NCBI GenBank assembly: GCA_963790585.1
Contig: CAWBOY010000007.1
Location: forward strand, 496,001-560,000
Length of the DNA: 64,000 nucleotides
Source of the DNA: CAWBOY01 sp963790585
GTDB lineage: Bacteria; Planctomycetota; Planctomycetia; Gemmatales; Gemmataceae
Direction: 5' to 3'
The notes under the pieces are model-generated. The model was not told the origin of the DNA, searched no databases, and was given only the letters and a program-made list of their open reading frames with translations. Position 1 is the stretch's first letter. Each line of letters starts with the position of its first letter. Positions 8,488 to 15,842 of the stretch are shown piece by piece. Both the position numbers and the translations under genes were made by a program.

Positions 8488-9093
8488 TTATGGGGACGGT
8501 GACTTGTCCTTAGATCCCTCGGTTAGCGAAGCTGGAGATGCCCCGTTGTCGCCGGACAGCGACCGCACGACCTTCTTCTTCTCCCAACCAAAAAGCGACA
8601 CCCGAATCAACACCGTCGCAATGCACGCCACCCACCAGCCGGCCCAGATCCAGCCAAGCACGGTCCAGAGCGTCGTATCGCCCAACACGTCGCCGAGCAT
8701 CCAGAGCACGGCCGACGCGATGACGGCGGAGCCGCTCACTGACACGAGTACCAAGGTGCTCGAAAAGCTCGCTTTGGTCGACTTCCGCCACGGCGGCGGC
8801 GGCAACGGCGGCGCGTCCGGCCGACCAGCCGCGCCCGTCACGCCTTGCTCATCCCGGCCAAAATAGCCGCGAAAGTGCCAGCCGAAGATCGTTACCTTGG
8901 TCAACACCATGCCGAGCAAACAGACAAACCAACAGCCCCAGACAATCTTGAGCGTCAGTCCGAGTCCCCAGCCGTAGTGGTCCCAGTCGCCGACCCACCA
9001 CAAGATCCCCGTCGTCAGCAAGCTCGCACCGAACAGAGAGAGGACGACAATCGTCAAAACGAATCCCGCTATTCCAGACCGCAACTCAGCCAT
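8488..9093 (-). CDS. Four-helix membrane protein with an internal duplication
   Basis: A 201-residue protein made of two copies of a two-helix unit. The first is near residues 8-72, ending ...CLLGMVLTKVTIFGW; the second is near 107-172, ending ...CIATVLIRVSLFGW. They are joined by a Pro-rich linker (DAPPLPPPPW), and a Ser/Pro-rich hydrophilic tail follows. The repeated IFGW/LFGW ends and the WW/GW-rich second helices make the duplication clear. It is 42 nt downstream of the class II aldolase and 16 nt upstream of the next membrane protein, so it is apparently co-transcribed. Family not recognised. Confidence 0.7.
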   Translation of the reverse strand: MAELRSGIAGFVLTIVVLSLFGASLLTTGILWWVGDWDHYGWGLGLTLKIVWGCWFVCLLGMVLTKVTIFGWHFRGYFGRDEQGVTGAAGRPDAPPLPPPPWRKSTKASFSSTLVLVSVSGSAVIASAVLWMLGDVLGDTTLWTVLGWIWAGWWVACIATVLIRVSLFGWEKKKVVRSLSGDNGASPASLTEGSKDKSPSP

Positions 9094-9135
9094 CGATTGC
9101 CCCTGTCACAGTGTTCCTCCGCACGCGCTCGTTAA

Positions 9136-10011
9136 TCACGCGCTCGCCAACGTCGCCATCACCTGATCGGTAATCGCCTTTACAAGGTCTTCCATATCCG
9201 CATTGGCCGTATGGCCATTCTTCGTGGGCGTCGTCGCGCACGCCTTGCAAGCCGCGCTCGCCGCCTGTTCCCGCGCGAACGCCACTGGCTTCGGCACATA
9301 CGTCGAATAGCCCTGGTCGAAACTGCTCGGGCCGCACAGCTCGCAGCTCTCGTCGCGGAACCGTACGTCATCGTACCCCAGTTTCTTCTTGAGATCCAGC
9401 AGCTCGCGCGTCTGGCCCTCGCTGAAGTAGTTTATCCTGCCCAGCTGCTTGGCCAAGATCAGGATGCGACAATAGGCGTCGATAATCTCCGTGTTGAAGT
9501 ACGCCTTCTCTAGATCCGGCCCAAACGTCACAGTCCCATGATTGGCGAGGATGACCGTGTTGCAATCATGCACGTAGGGCAAAACCGAGTCGGCGAACTT
9601 CGACGCCCCCGGCGTCTCGTAGACCGCAATCGGCACCTCGCCCAAGAATACTTCGACCTCCGGCAGCACACATTTTGGAATCGGCTCACCCGCCACCGCG
9701 AAAGCGGTCGCATGAGGCGGATGGCAATGGACGACGCCATGGACGTCCGGCCGGGCCTTGTAGATCGATAGGTGCAACAGCACCTCGCTGGTGCGCCGCT
9801 TGGTGCCGGCGAGCTGTTTCCCCTCGTAATCGACCTTGCAGATGTCGTCCGGCTTCATGAAGCCCTTGGAGACCATCGTCGGCGTGCAGAGCACTTCGCG
9901 CTCGTTGAGGCGAATGGTGATATTGCCATCGTTGGCCGCCGCGAAGCCACGCTCGTAGACCCGGCGGCCGATCTCACAGATCCATTCTTTTTGTTGGCGT
10001 TCAGTCATCAT
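9136..10011 (-). CDS. Class II aldolase (fuculose/rhamnulose-1-phosphate aldolase type), microcompartment-associated
   Basis: A 291-residue zinc-dependent aldolase expected to cleave L-fuculose-1-P or L-rhamnulose-1-P into dihydroxyacetone phosphate and lactaldehyde. NDGNITIRL, the zinc-binding HCHPPHATAF and NHGTVTFG are present. A Cys-rich insert (CELCG...AACKACA) follows the catalytic domain. The last ~20 residues (DMEDLVKAITDQVMATLASA) form an amphipathic helix after a linker, which is the pattern of an encapsulation peptide. Two adjacent ATGs open the gene. In PVM loci this aldolase is the signature enzyme (established for Planctopirus limnophila); the encapsulation role here is inference. 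Confidence 0.9.
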   Translation of the reverse strand: MMTERQQKEWICEIGRRVYERGFAAANDGNITIRLNEREVLCTPTMVSKGFMKPDDICKVDYEGKQLAGTKRRTSEVLLHLSIYKARPDVHGVVHCHPPHATAFAVAGEPIPKCVLPEVEVFLGEVPIAVYETPGASKFADSVLPYVHDCNTVILANHGTVTFGPDLEKAYFNTEIIDAYCRILILAKQLGRINYFSEGQTRELLDLKKKLGYDDVRFRDESCELCGPSSFDQGYSTYVPKPVAFAREQAASAACKACATTPTKNGHTANADMEDLVKAITDQVMATLASA

Positions 10012-10023
10012 CGGAAGCTCTCC

Positions 10024-10308
10024 TCAACGATCCGCAAGCACAATTTGATCGAGAATACAGGCACAATAGGCATCGACCGGCTTCTTCTCGGGAAAGAACG
10101 GAGCCGCCGCCTCGCCGCTCTCGCTCAAGGCGATCCGCGACCCCAGGCCGGCGCCGAGCTGATCGTAGATCACCAGGTCCTCACCATCGGGCACGTCAGT
10201 CTTAAGAGCCTTGAGGCTATAGGGCACGCCGATCAACCAGCGCGCGCCCTGCAATGTCCGGTGGACCCGCGACAGCGTCACCGTGCCGATCACCTTAGCG
10301 ATGCGCAT
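10024..10308 (-). CDS. BMC-P shell vertex protein (EutN/CcmL family)
   Basis: A 94-residue single-domain pentameric vertex protein that caps corners of the icosahedral shell. The family pattern is clear: N-terminal MRIAKVIGTVTLSRVH, LQGARWLIGVPYSL, VIYDQLGAGLGSRIALSESGEA and C-terminal DAYCACILDQIVL. This is one of three BMC-P genes in the operon, the usual number for PVM loci. Its start overlaps the end of the RpiB-like gene by 14 nt, which suggests translational coupling. Confidence 0.93.
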   Translation of the reverse strand: MRIAKVIGTVTLSRVHRTLQGARWLIGVPYSLKALKTDVPDGEDLVIYDQLGAGLGSRIALSESGEAAAPFFPEKKPVDAYCACILDQIVLADR

Positions 10309-10918
10309 GGCCGTCTAGCTCCGTCAATGTTCGGGCCGTGAGTGGGGGACACGGCCGACCATTAGCCCCATAAAGGCTACGTAATATCTGCAAAATCTCG
10401 TAAAACGTCCGCCCCGGCATCTCAATAGCCAGGAGATTCGCTCCGAGGCTCGACTTCGCTCGCGCGGCCTGGCCGATCGTGGCAATCCCGACCGCGCGCA
10501 CCGCTCGAACCTTGTTGGCGATGCAGCAAAACAGCCCGGGATCCTGAGTGAAAACCGCCAAAGCCTTGAAGTCGCCGCGTGAAAGACTCTCGGCAAGCTC
10601 CTTCGACCAAAGGCTCGGCTCCACTTCCTTGCTCGACGTCAGCGGCTGCGCCCCGATCCCTTCACGCCCCAATGCTTGCAAAGCCGCCGCCACGGCCGGA
10701 TACGCTCGATCGACCGCGTAGCCCCATTTCGTATCGCTTATTTCTTGCTTCTCACGCACCACTTCGACCGCGCGGCGTTGCAGCTCCTCTGTCGCCGACG
10801 GCGTGACGACCGTCGCCGCCGACACGATCAAACGCCGCTGCCCTTTCAGGTTTCGGCGCAGATCCTCCTCCGCGAGAACCCGACCCGACCAGCGCAGGAT
10901 GGCAGCGTCACCGTTCAT
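10295..10918 (-). CDS. PVM microcompartment-associated protein with an RpiB/LacAB-like C-terminal half
   Basis: A 207-residue protein. I chose the ATG at 10918 because it overlaps the stop of the upstream BMC-P gene (ATGA); a longer frame exists from 10945. The N-terminal half has an AATVVTPSA segment followed by a helix (EELQRRAVEVVREKQ) that may bind or link. The C-terminal half (VFTQDPGLFCCIANKVRAVRAVGIATIGQAARAKSSLGANLLAIEM) resembles the nucleotide/sugar-phosphate fold of RpiB/LacAB isomerases, in which Asn-Lys-x-x-G/A-Ala motifs recur. A comparable gene occurs in PVM loci, but I know of no assigned reaction. Confidence 0.7.
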   Translation of the reverse strand: MNGDAAILRWSGRVLAEEDLRRNLKGQRRLIVSAATVVTPSATEELQRRAVEVVREKQEISDTKWGYAVDRAYPAVAAALQALGREGIGAQPLTSSKEVEPSLWSKELAESLSRGDFKALAVFTQDPGLFCCIANKVRAVRAVGIATIGQAARAKSSLGANLLAIEMPGRTFYEILQILRSLYGANGRPCPPLTARTLTELDGHAHR

Positions 10919-11172
10919 TCGTCGGCAATCCCCAGGACCATCCACCGTGCCGGCGAATTCTTCGCTTTGACGAGTTGGCGAATAGATCCGCCTTCACTGG
11001 TCAAAATCACCCGCGACCCTTGCGCCGCTCCAAGGTTATCGATCGCCAACACCGGCTCGCCGTCGGGTTTGTCGCCCGTGCCGAGCATCTGGACGAGCAG
11101 CAGGCGCCAACCCTGGAGCGAGGGGTGTTTCACGGTCGAGGTTGCGTGGCCTACTATGGTGCCGATTTGCAT
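10915..11172 (-). CDS. BMC-P shell vertex protein (EutN/CcmL family)
   Basis: An 85-residue vertex protein starting MQIGTIVGHATSTVKHPSLQ. The ATG at 11172 is used because anything upstream is family A repeat DNA. The family core WRLLLVQML, LAIDNLGAAQGSRVILTSEG and the terminal ARWMVLGIAD are visible. It overlaps the next gene by 4 nt. The ~137 nt between this gene and the aldehyde dehydrogenase upstream is filled mostly by a hairpin repeat. Confidence 0.93.
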   Translation of the reverse strand: MQIGTIVGHATSTVKHPSLQGWRLLLVQMLGTGDKPDGEPVLAIDNLGAAQGSRVILTSEGGSIRQLVKAKNSPARWMVLGIADE

Positions 11173-11211
11173 GGGGGACTCTTGTGAACGCGCACATATT
11201 ATCGCTACTAT

Positions 11212-11297
11212 TTTCAAGAGCCGGGAGCGTACGCGACCGGAGAAAATCTGAGCCCGTGTAATGCTCTCCGGTCGCTTACGCTCCCGGCTCTTGAAAA
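11212..11297. repeat. Family A palindromic repeat inside the microcompartment operon
   Basis: Arm AGAGCCGGGAGCGT, a short variable loop, then ACGCTCCCGGCTCT. It occupies the gap between the aldehyde dehydrogenase stop and the next BMC-P start. It could form an mRNA hairpin that separates segments of the transcript. Confidence 0.8.
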
Positions 11298-11309
11298 CCA
11301 AATACCCCC

Positions 11310-12725
11310 TCAGACCACCCTCATCGCCCTCACCGTCGTCGACCGCCTCTGCCGCGTGAACGTCAACGGCGTCGTCACTCCTTCACCTGTCGGCGTGGCG
11401 ATGCTGAAGCTCAAATAGCCCTCGCCGCCGACGCCGAGGCCGGCCGTGCTGGGCCCGTTTTGGATATACAACGTCACATCCATTTCGCGGCCCATGCGTG
11501 TGATCGTTTCGAGATTGCGCGAATGGATGATGGCCGTGTGGCGAAAGCCATGTTCGTATTTCTTGGCCAGCGCCATCCCCGTATCGACGTCCGGCACGCG
11601 GATGAACGGTACGAACGGCATCATCTGTTCTTGATCGACGAAGGGGTTATGCTCGTCCGTCTCGCCGAAGAGGATCTCGGTGTCGGCCGGGACCGTGACG
11701 CCCGCCTTCTTGGCCAAAACGGCGGCGTCCTGGCCGATAAAGTCCTTGTCGACGTGGAGCTTTTTGTCGTCGCCCATCGTGAAGGCGACCTTGGTTAGCG
11801 CATCAATTTGTTTGGCGTCGAGCTTGACCGCCTTGTGCCGCGTCATCGTCGCGCATAGCTCGTCGAAGATCGACGCCACCGCGAAGACTTCCTTTTCACC
11901 GATGCAGAGGAGATTGTTGTCATATGCCGCCCCCGCGATGATCGAGCGGGCGGCGTTGTCGAGGTCGGCCGTCTCATCGACGACGACCGGCGGATTGCCC
12001 GGCCCGGCGACGATGGCTCGTTTCGGGCTGCGCAGGGCCGCTCGCCCCACGGCGGGGCCACCGGTGACGCAGAGCATTTTGACGTCTTTGTGATCGAAGA
12101 TCGCCTGGGCGCTTTCGAGAGTTGGTTTCTCGATAATTGTTATGAGATTGTCAATTCCAATCGCTTTATGAATCGCTTGATTGAAGAGCCGCGTTCCCTT
12201 GCAAGCAATCTTGGCTCCGCTCGGATGCGGATTGCAAACAAGGGCATTGCCCGAGGCGAGCATATTGATCGCGTTGCACGCCAAAGTCGGCAGCGAATGG
12301 GTCACGGGCGTGATGACGCCGATGACGCCGAAAGGGGCGAACTCCTGCAACGAGACGCCGTTCTCACCGCTGAAGGCTTCCGTCTTGAGAAATTCGACTC
12401 CAGGCACGCGGTCGGCGCAGATCTGCAATTTCTCGATCTTGTGATTGAGCCGACCGATACGCGTCTCTTCAAATTCCTCACGCCCGAGTGCCTCGGCTTG
12501 CTCGCGGCAGATACGACGAATGCACTCAACGGCCGTGCGCCGATCGGCGAGGCCACGTGCCTCGAAGGCACGCTGCGCCGTTCGCGCCGCGGCCACGGCC
12601 GAGTCGACATCCGTAAAGACGCCGAAGGCCGCCCCGCCGTTGCTCATCGGCGCGGCCAGCCCGCTTTTGACGCGCGACAGCACTTGCGAAACCACATTGC
12701 GAATCAGATCGTCGGTGACTTGCAT
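11310..12725 (-). CDS. CoA-acylating aldehyde dehydrogenase (PduP/EutE-like), microcompartment enzyme
   Basis: A 471-residue enzyme that oxidises an aldehyde (here probably L-lactaldehyde) to its acyl-CoA with NAD+. The start is the ATG at 12725, with GAGG about 8 nt upstream. An N-terminal amphipathic helix (VTDDLIRNVVSQVLSRVK) followed by a Gly/Ala linker is a typical encapsulation peptide. The catalytic cysteine lies in NNLLCIGEKEVFA. The conserved GVIGVITPVTHSLPT, NPHPSGAK and GGPAVGRAAL motifs of the acylating branch are present. It follows a BMC-P gene by ~25 nt. Confidence 0.92.
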   Translation of the reverse strand: MQVTDDLIRNVVSQVLSRVKSGLAAPMSNGGAAFGVFTDVDSAVAAARTAQRAFEARGLADRRTAVECIRRICREQAEALGREEFEETRIGRLNHKIEKLQICADRVPGVEFLKTEAFSGENGVSLQEFAPFGVIGVITPVTHSLPTLACNAINMLASGNALVCNPHPSGAKIACKGTRLFNQAIHKAIGIDNLITIIEKPTLESAQAIFDHKDVKMLCVTGGPAVGRAALRSPKRAIVAGPGNPPVVVDETADLDNAARSIIAGAAYDNNLLCIGEKEVFAVASIFDELCATMTRHKAVKLDAKQIDALTKVAFTMGDDKKLHVDKDFIGQDAAVLAKKAGVTVPADTEILFGETDEHNPFVDQEQMMPFVPFIRVPDVDTGMALAKKYEHGFRHTAIIHSRNLETITRMGREMDVTLYIQNGPSTAGLGVGGEGYLSFSIATPTGEGVTTPLTFTRQRRSTTVRAMRVV

Positions 12726-12749
12726 CAATCGAACCTCATGAGCGCGGCG

Positions 12750-13064
12750 TTATTCATCACGCGCCGAAAAGAGCGTTTTCCCCTCGACATTGACGCTATC
12801 GACGATGCCAATGATGACGGCATCGATCGGCAGCTTCTCCGTCTCCGGGGTTAAGCGAGCGCTGGAGCCCTGGACGATCAAAACCATCTCGCCCAAGCCG
12901 GAGCCGATGGTATCGACGACGACAAAAGTCCGCCCCGTGCCGATGAGCTGGCCTTGCCCCTGAGGATCGACGCGCAGCGGCTCGACGGTGAGCAGCTTGT
13001 GCCCCGTCATCGAAGCGACCTTTTGCGTCGCCACCACCACGCCATTGACCCGCGCCAGGAACAT
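12750..13064 (-). CDS. BMC-P shell vertex protein (EutN/CcmL family)
   Basis: A 104-residue vertex protein. MFLARVNGVVVATQK is the family's N-terminal strand pattern. I prefer this ATG at 13064 (GAGG 6 nt upstream) to the longer frame, whose start lies in repeat DNA. LLTVEPLRVDPQGQGQ, VVVDTIGSGLGEMVLIVQGSSAR and IDAVIIGIVDSVNV are typical. It is the longest of the three BMC-P proteins here. It is separated from the acyl kinase gene upstream by a run of repeats. Confidence 0.93.
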   Translation of the reverse strand: MFLARVNGVVVATQKVASMTGHKLLTVEPLRVDPQGQGQLIGTGRTFVVVDTIGSGLGEMVLIVQGSSARLTPETEKLPIDAVIIGIVDSVNVEGKTLFSARDE

Positions 13065-13078
13065 TGGGAACCTCGTAT

Positions 13079-13210
13079 GTAGACGCGGCATCTCGCCGCG
13101 TTCTTAACCCAATCGTAGACGCGGCATCTTGCCGCGTTCTTAACCCAATCGTAGACGCGGCATCTCGCCGCCTAAAACCAAATCCAACGCGGCAAGATGC
13201 CGCGTCTACG
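13079..13210. repeat. Family E repeat array inside the microcompartment operon
   Basis: Three direct copies of GTAGACGCGGCATCTNGCCGCG, two of them followed by the same ~14-nt spacer (TTCTTAACCCAATC), and one inverted copy. Each unit holds a GCGGCAAGATGCCGC-type palindrome. A single copy recurs at about 39460-39483. The array fills the gap between kinase and BMC-P genes. Confidence 0.85.
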
Positions 13211-13212
13211 TT

Positions 13213-14406
13213 TTAATGCCTCTGTTTCAGCGCCAACAGCTCGCGCGCCTGTCGCGCCACGATGTACTCCTCATTCGTCGGCATGATCCATAATTGCGTC
13301 CGGCTCAATGTCGCATGAATCGGCGCCTCGCCCTTTGCGCTTACATTCGCATGCGAGTCGAGCATGATGCCGAACCAATCGAGGTTGGCACAGACAGCCT
13401 CACGAATCGTCGCCGAGTTCTCGCCGATGCCGCCGGTGAAGACGATGGCGTCGGCGCCGTCGAGCAGCAGTAAATAAGCCCCGATATAGTGCCGCACCAC
13501 CGCGACATAGACATCGATCGTCAGCCGCGATACCGGCCCCCCTTTGGCCGCGTCTGCTTCGATGTCGCGAAGATCGTTGTAACCCGACAGACCCAGCAGG
13601 CCCGAACGGTTGGCCAGGTCGTCGAGCACTTGTTCCAGCGTTTTGCCGGTCGCCCGCATCACCGCCGGCAACGCGAACACATCGAAATCGCCCACGCGAT
13701 TGTTCTGCGGCAGCCCCGACTGCGGGGTCATCCCCATGCTGGTGGCAACCGAAAGCCCCTCTTTGATCGCGCAGATCGAGCTGCTCCCGCCCAGATGACA
13801 CGAGATAATCTTGGCATCCGGGTTGTTGATCAGCTCGCCGGTTCGCTCGGCAATATAGCGATGGCTAGCGCCGTGAAAGCCCCAGCGCTTGATGCCGTGC
13901 TTCACCGACCAATCCAGTGGGACGGCATAGAGATACTGGGCCGGCGGGATCGATTGATGAAACCCCGTCTCGAACGCCGCGATCAGCGGGATCTCCGGTA
14001 ATTCCTTGGCCAGCAGTCGCATGGCCTTCGTGTAGGGCGGATTGTGCGCCGGCAGGATGTCGCCATATGCCTCCATCGCGGCCAGGAGCGATTCATCAAC
14101 ACGATGCACGCCTGTAATTCCCTGAGCATGGACCGCTTTGAAGGCGATCGCCGCCAGCTCCGCCGGACTTGACAGACAGGGATGTTTCGGATCGCTTAAC
14201 TGCGCGAGACAGAGCCGCACCGCCACTGCATGGTCTGGGGCAACGGTGGTCAGCTCTTCGCGCTGCTCGCCCACCTCGACGAAACAGTTCGATTGAGCCG
14301 AGCCGATGCGCTCGACGCCGCCGCGGGCCAGCAGGCGTTCGCTGGCCATGTCATAGAGCCGATACTTGAAGCTGGTGCTGCCCAAGTTCGCAACGAGAAT
14401 CTTCAT
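13213..14406 (-). CDS. Acetate/propionate-family kinase, microcompartment copy
   Basis: A 397-residue acyl kinase expected to convert the acyl-phosphate made by PduL to the acid plus ATP. The ATG at 14406 (MKILVANLGSTSFKYRLYD) is preferred to an upstream GTG at 14418. It keeps GIKRWGFHGASH, FTGGIGENS and the C-terminal TNEE. It departs from acetate kinases at active-site motifs: FETGFH instead of FDTAFH, HLGGSSS instead of HLGNGxS, VATSMG instead of VDTSMG, and NNRVGD instead of GTRSGD. With lactaldehyde as the likely aldehyde, a preference for lactoyl- or propionyl-phosphate is plausible but unproven. Confidence 0.88.
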   Translation of the reverse strand: MKILVANLGSTSFKYRLYDMASERLLARGGVERIGSAQSNCFVEVGEQREELTTVAPDHAVAVRLCLAQLSDPKHPCLSSPAELAAIAFKAVHAQGITGVHRVDESLLAAMEAYGDILPAHNPPYTKAMRLLAKELPEIPLIAAFETGFHQSIPPAQYLYAVPLDWSVKHGIKRWGFHGASHRYIAERTGELINNPDAKIISCHLGGSSSICAIKEGLSVATSMGMTPQSGLPQNNRVGDFDVFALPAVMRATGKTLEQVLDDLANRSGLLGLSGYNDLRDIEADAAKGGPVSRLTIDVYVAVVRHYIGAYLLLLDGADAIVFTGGIGENSATIREAVCANLDWFGIMLDSHANVSAKGEAPIHATLSRTQLWIMPTNEEYIVARQARELLALKQRH

Positions 14407-14480
14407 GATTCGATACACCGCCGAAAAGCGCGTCTCCCCTGTTGTCCGCCGTGCAAATCAGGGCGAGGTAACATTCTCGG

Positions 14481-14774
14481 TTATTTACCAAGGAATGTCT
14501 CTAAGACAGCGCTTTCCGGCCGCGGAATTACATGGGCACTGACCAATTCACCGTTAGCACTCGCAGCCTGAGCGCCGGCGTCGACGGCGGCCCGCACCGA
14601 GCCGACGTCGCCGCGGACGAAGGTCGTCACGAAGGCATTGCCGATCTGCACCTGCCCCGCCAGTGTGACGTTCGCCGCCTTGCACATCGCATCGGTCGCG
14701 GCGATGGTGGCGATCAAACCCTTGGTCTCGATGAGCCCAAGAGCCTCGCCGCCGTTTTTGCCATTGTTGGCCAT
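14481..14774 (-). CDS. BMC-H shell hexamer protein
   Basis: A 97-residue single BMC (Pfam00936-type) domain that forms hexagonal shell tiles. EALGLIETKGLIATIAATDAM, ANVTLAGQVQIGNAFVTTFVRGDVGSVRAAVDAGAQAA and the end VSAHVIPRPESAVLETFLG match the family. The ATG at 14774 follows GGAG; a longer frame extends to 14810. It lies 41 nt downstream of the other BMC-H gene, to which it is clearly paralogous. Confidence 0.95.
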   Translation of the reverse strand: MANNGKNGGEALGLIETKGLIATIAATDAMCKAANVTLAGQVQIGNAFVTTFVRGDVGSVRAAVDAGAQAASANGELVSAHVIPRPESAVLETFLGK

Positions 14775-14815
14775 GAAAGATCTCCAATAATTGTTATTTA
14801 CGCGAAACAATCATC

Positions 14816-15121
14816 TTATCCCGCGACTGCTTTTTTCCCTTCGAGCGGCAAGATCGAGCCGAGGTCCTCGTGAGGCCGCGGAATGACTTGCACGCCGACC
14901 ACTTCGCCGACGCGACCGGCCGCTGCCGCCCCCGCATCGATCGCGGCCTTGACCGCGGCCACGTCGCCGACGACGTAGGCCGTCACCATGCCGCTGCCAA
15001 TTTTCTGCCAGCCGATCAGCGTGACGTTCGCCGATTTCAACATCGCGTCACTCGCCTCGATCAACGGCACCAAGCCCTTGGTTTCGATCAAACCAAGAGC
15101 TTCCATATGTGTTCCCGCCAT
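14816..15121 (-). CDS. BMC-H shell hexamer protein
   Basis: A 101-residue hexameric shell protein: MEALGLIETKGLVPLIEASDAM, then TLIGWQKIGSGMVTAYVVGDVAAVKAAIDAGA and GVQVIPRPHEDLGSILPL. The KIGSG segment is the usual pore-lining loop. GGAGATGCT precedes the ATG. It is the first of two BMC-H genes. There is no BMC-T gene in this operon, so all facets must be built from these two proteins unless a trimer is encoded elsewhere. Confidence 0.95.
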   Translation of the reverse strand: MAGTHMEALGLIETKGLVPLIEASDAMLKSANVTLIGWQKIGSGMVTAYVVGDVAAVKAAIDAGAAAAGRVGEVVGVQVIPRPHEDLGSILPLEGKKAVAG

Positions 15122-15173
15122 AGCATCTCCGTAGTTATTCGGTGTTGGTTTCTTGCCTTTTGACTAATTAGCA

Positions 15174-15842
15174 TTATTTGAATAATTCAAATCCGGTCGC
15201 CCGCCCCACATTGCAAGCATTGCCTTCATCCGTATCGAGATGCACTTCGAGCTTCGCCGACGGCGCGACGCGGACGAGCAGGCCTTCGAGGACGCCGCCG
15301 CAATCGCTTTTGATACGTAGATTCAAGCGGTCGCCGTCTTTGACGCCGTAATAGGCCGCGTCCGCCGGGCCGATGTGGACGTGGCGTTCGTGGCGAATGA
15401 CACCTTTTTCGAGGTGAATCATCCCTTTTGGGCCCATCAGATAGGCGCCGGCCGCGTCGCGGAGGTCGCCGCTCTTGCGGACCGGGACATCGAGTCCGAG
15501 CGAAATCGCATCGGTGAACGCCAGCTCCACCTGGCTATGATCGCGGCATGGGCCGAGAATCCGCAGGTTGGCGATCATCCGCTGCCTGGGCCCGAGCAGC
15601 GTCACCGCTTCCTCAGCCGCGAAAAAGCCATCTTGATAGAGCGCCTTCATCGGCGTCAGCTTGTGGCCCTTGCCGAACAGGCGTTCGAGGTCTTCTTGCG
15701 TCACGTGACAATGCCGCGCTGAGACGTTGACCACGAGCTTCGGGGCCGAAGGCTTGGCCGGGCTGCCGTTGGCCGTCTGGCTGCGCAACAGGTCGCGGAC
15801 CAGGCGTTCGACCACGGATCGATCCAGCGTCGCCGCACTCAT
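15174..15842 (-). CDS. pduL: Phosphate propanoyltransferase (PduL)
   Basis: A 222-residue phosphotransacylase that turns acyl-CoA + Pi into acyl-phosphate and recycles CoA inside the shell. The ATG at 15842 overlaps the stop of the DeoR gene (ATGA). Residues 4-22 (ATLDRSVVERLVRDLLRSQ) form an encapsulation-type helix. Zinc ligands are visible in NVSARHCHVTQEDLERLFG and in RHVHIGPADAAYYGVKDGD. GPCRDHSQVELAFTDAISLG and the end ..DTDEGNACNVGRATGFEL are family features. It is the first enzyme gene of the operon. Confidence 0.95.
   Translation of the reverse strand: MSAATLDRSVVERLVRDLLRSQTANGSPAKPSAPKLVVNVSARHCHVTQEDLERLFGKGHKLTPMKALYQDGFFAAEEAVTLLGPRQRMIANLRILGPCRDHSQVELAFTDAISLGLDVPVRKSGDLRDAAGAYLMGPKGMIHLEKGVIRHERHVHIGPADAAYYGVKDGDRLNLRIKSDCGGVLEGLLVRVAPSAKLEVHLDTDEGNACNVGRATGFELFK

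Noticed and set aside
13079..13210. CRISPR-like array in the microcompartment operon
   Set aside because: Units are palindromic with identical short spacers, one is inverted, and the same unit occurs singly elsewhere.
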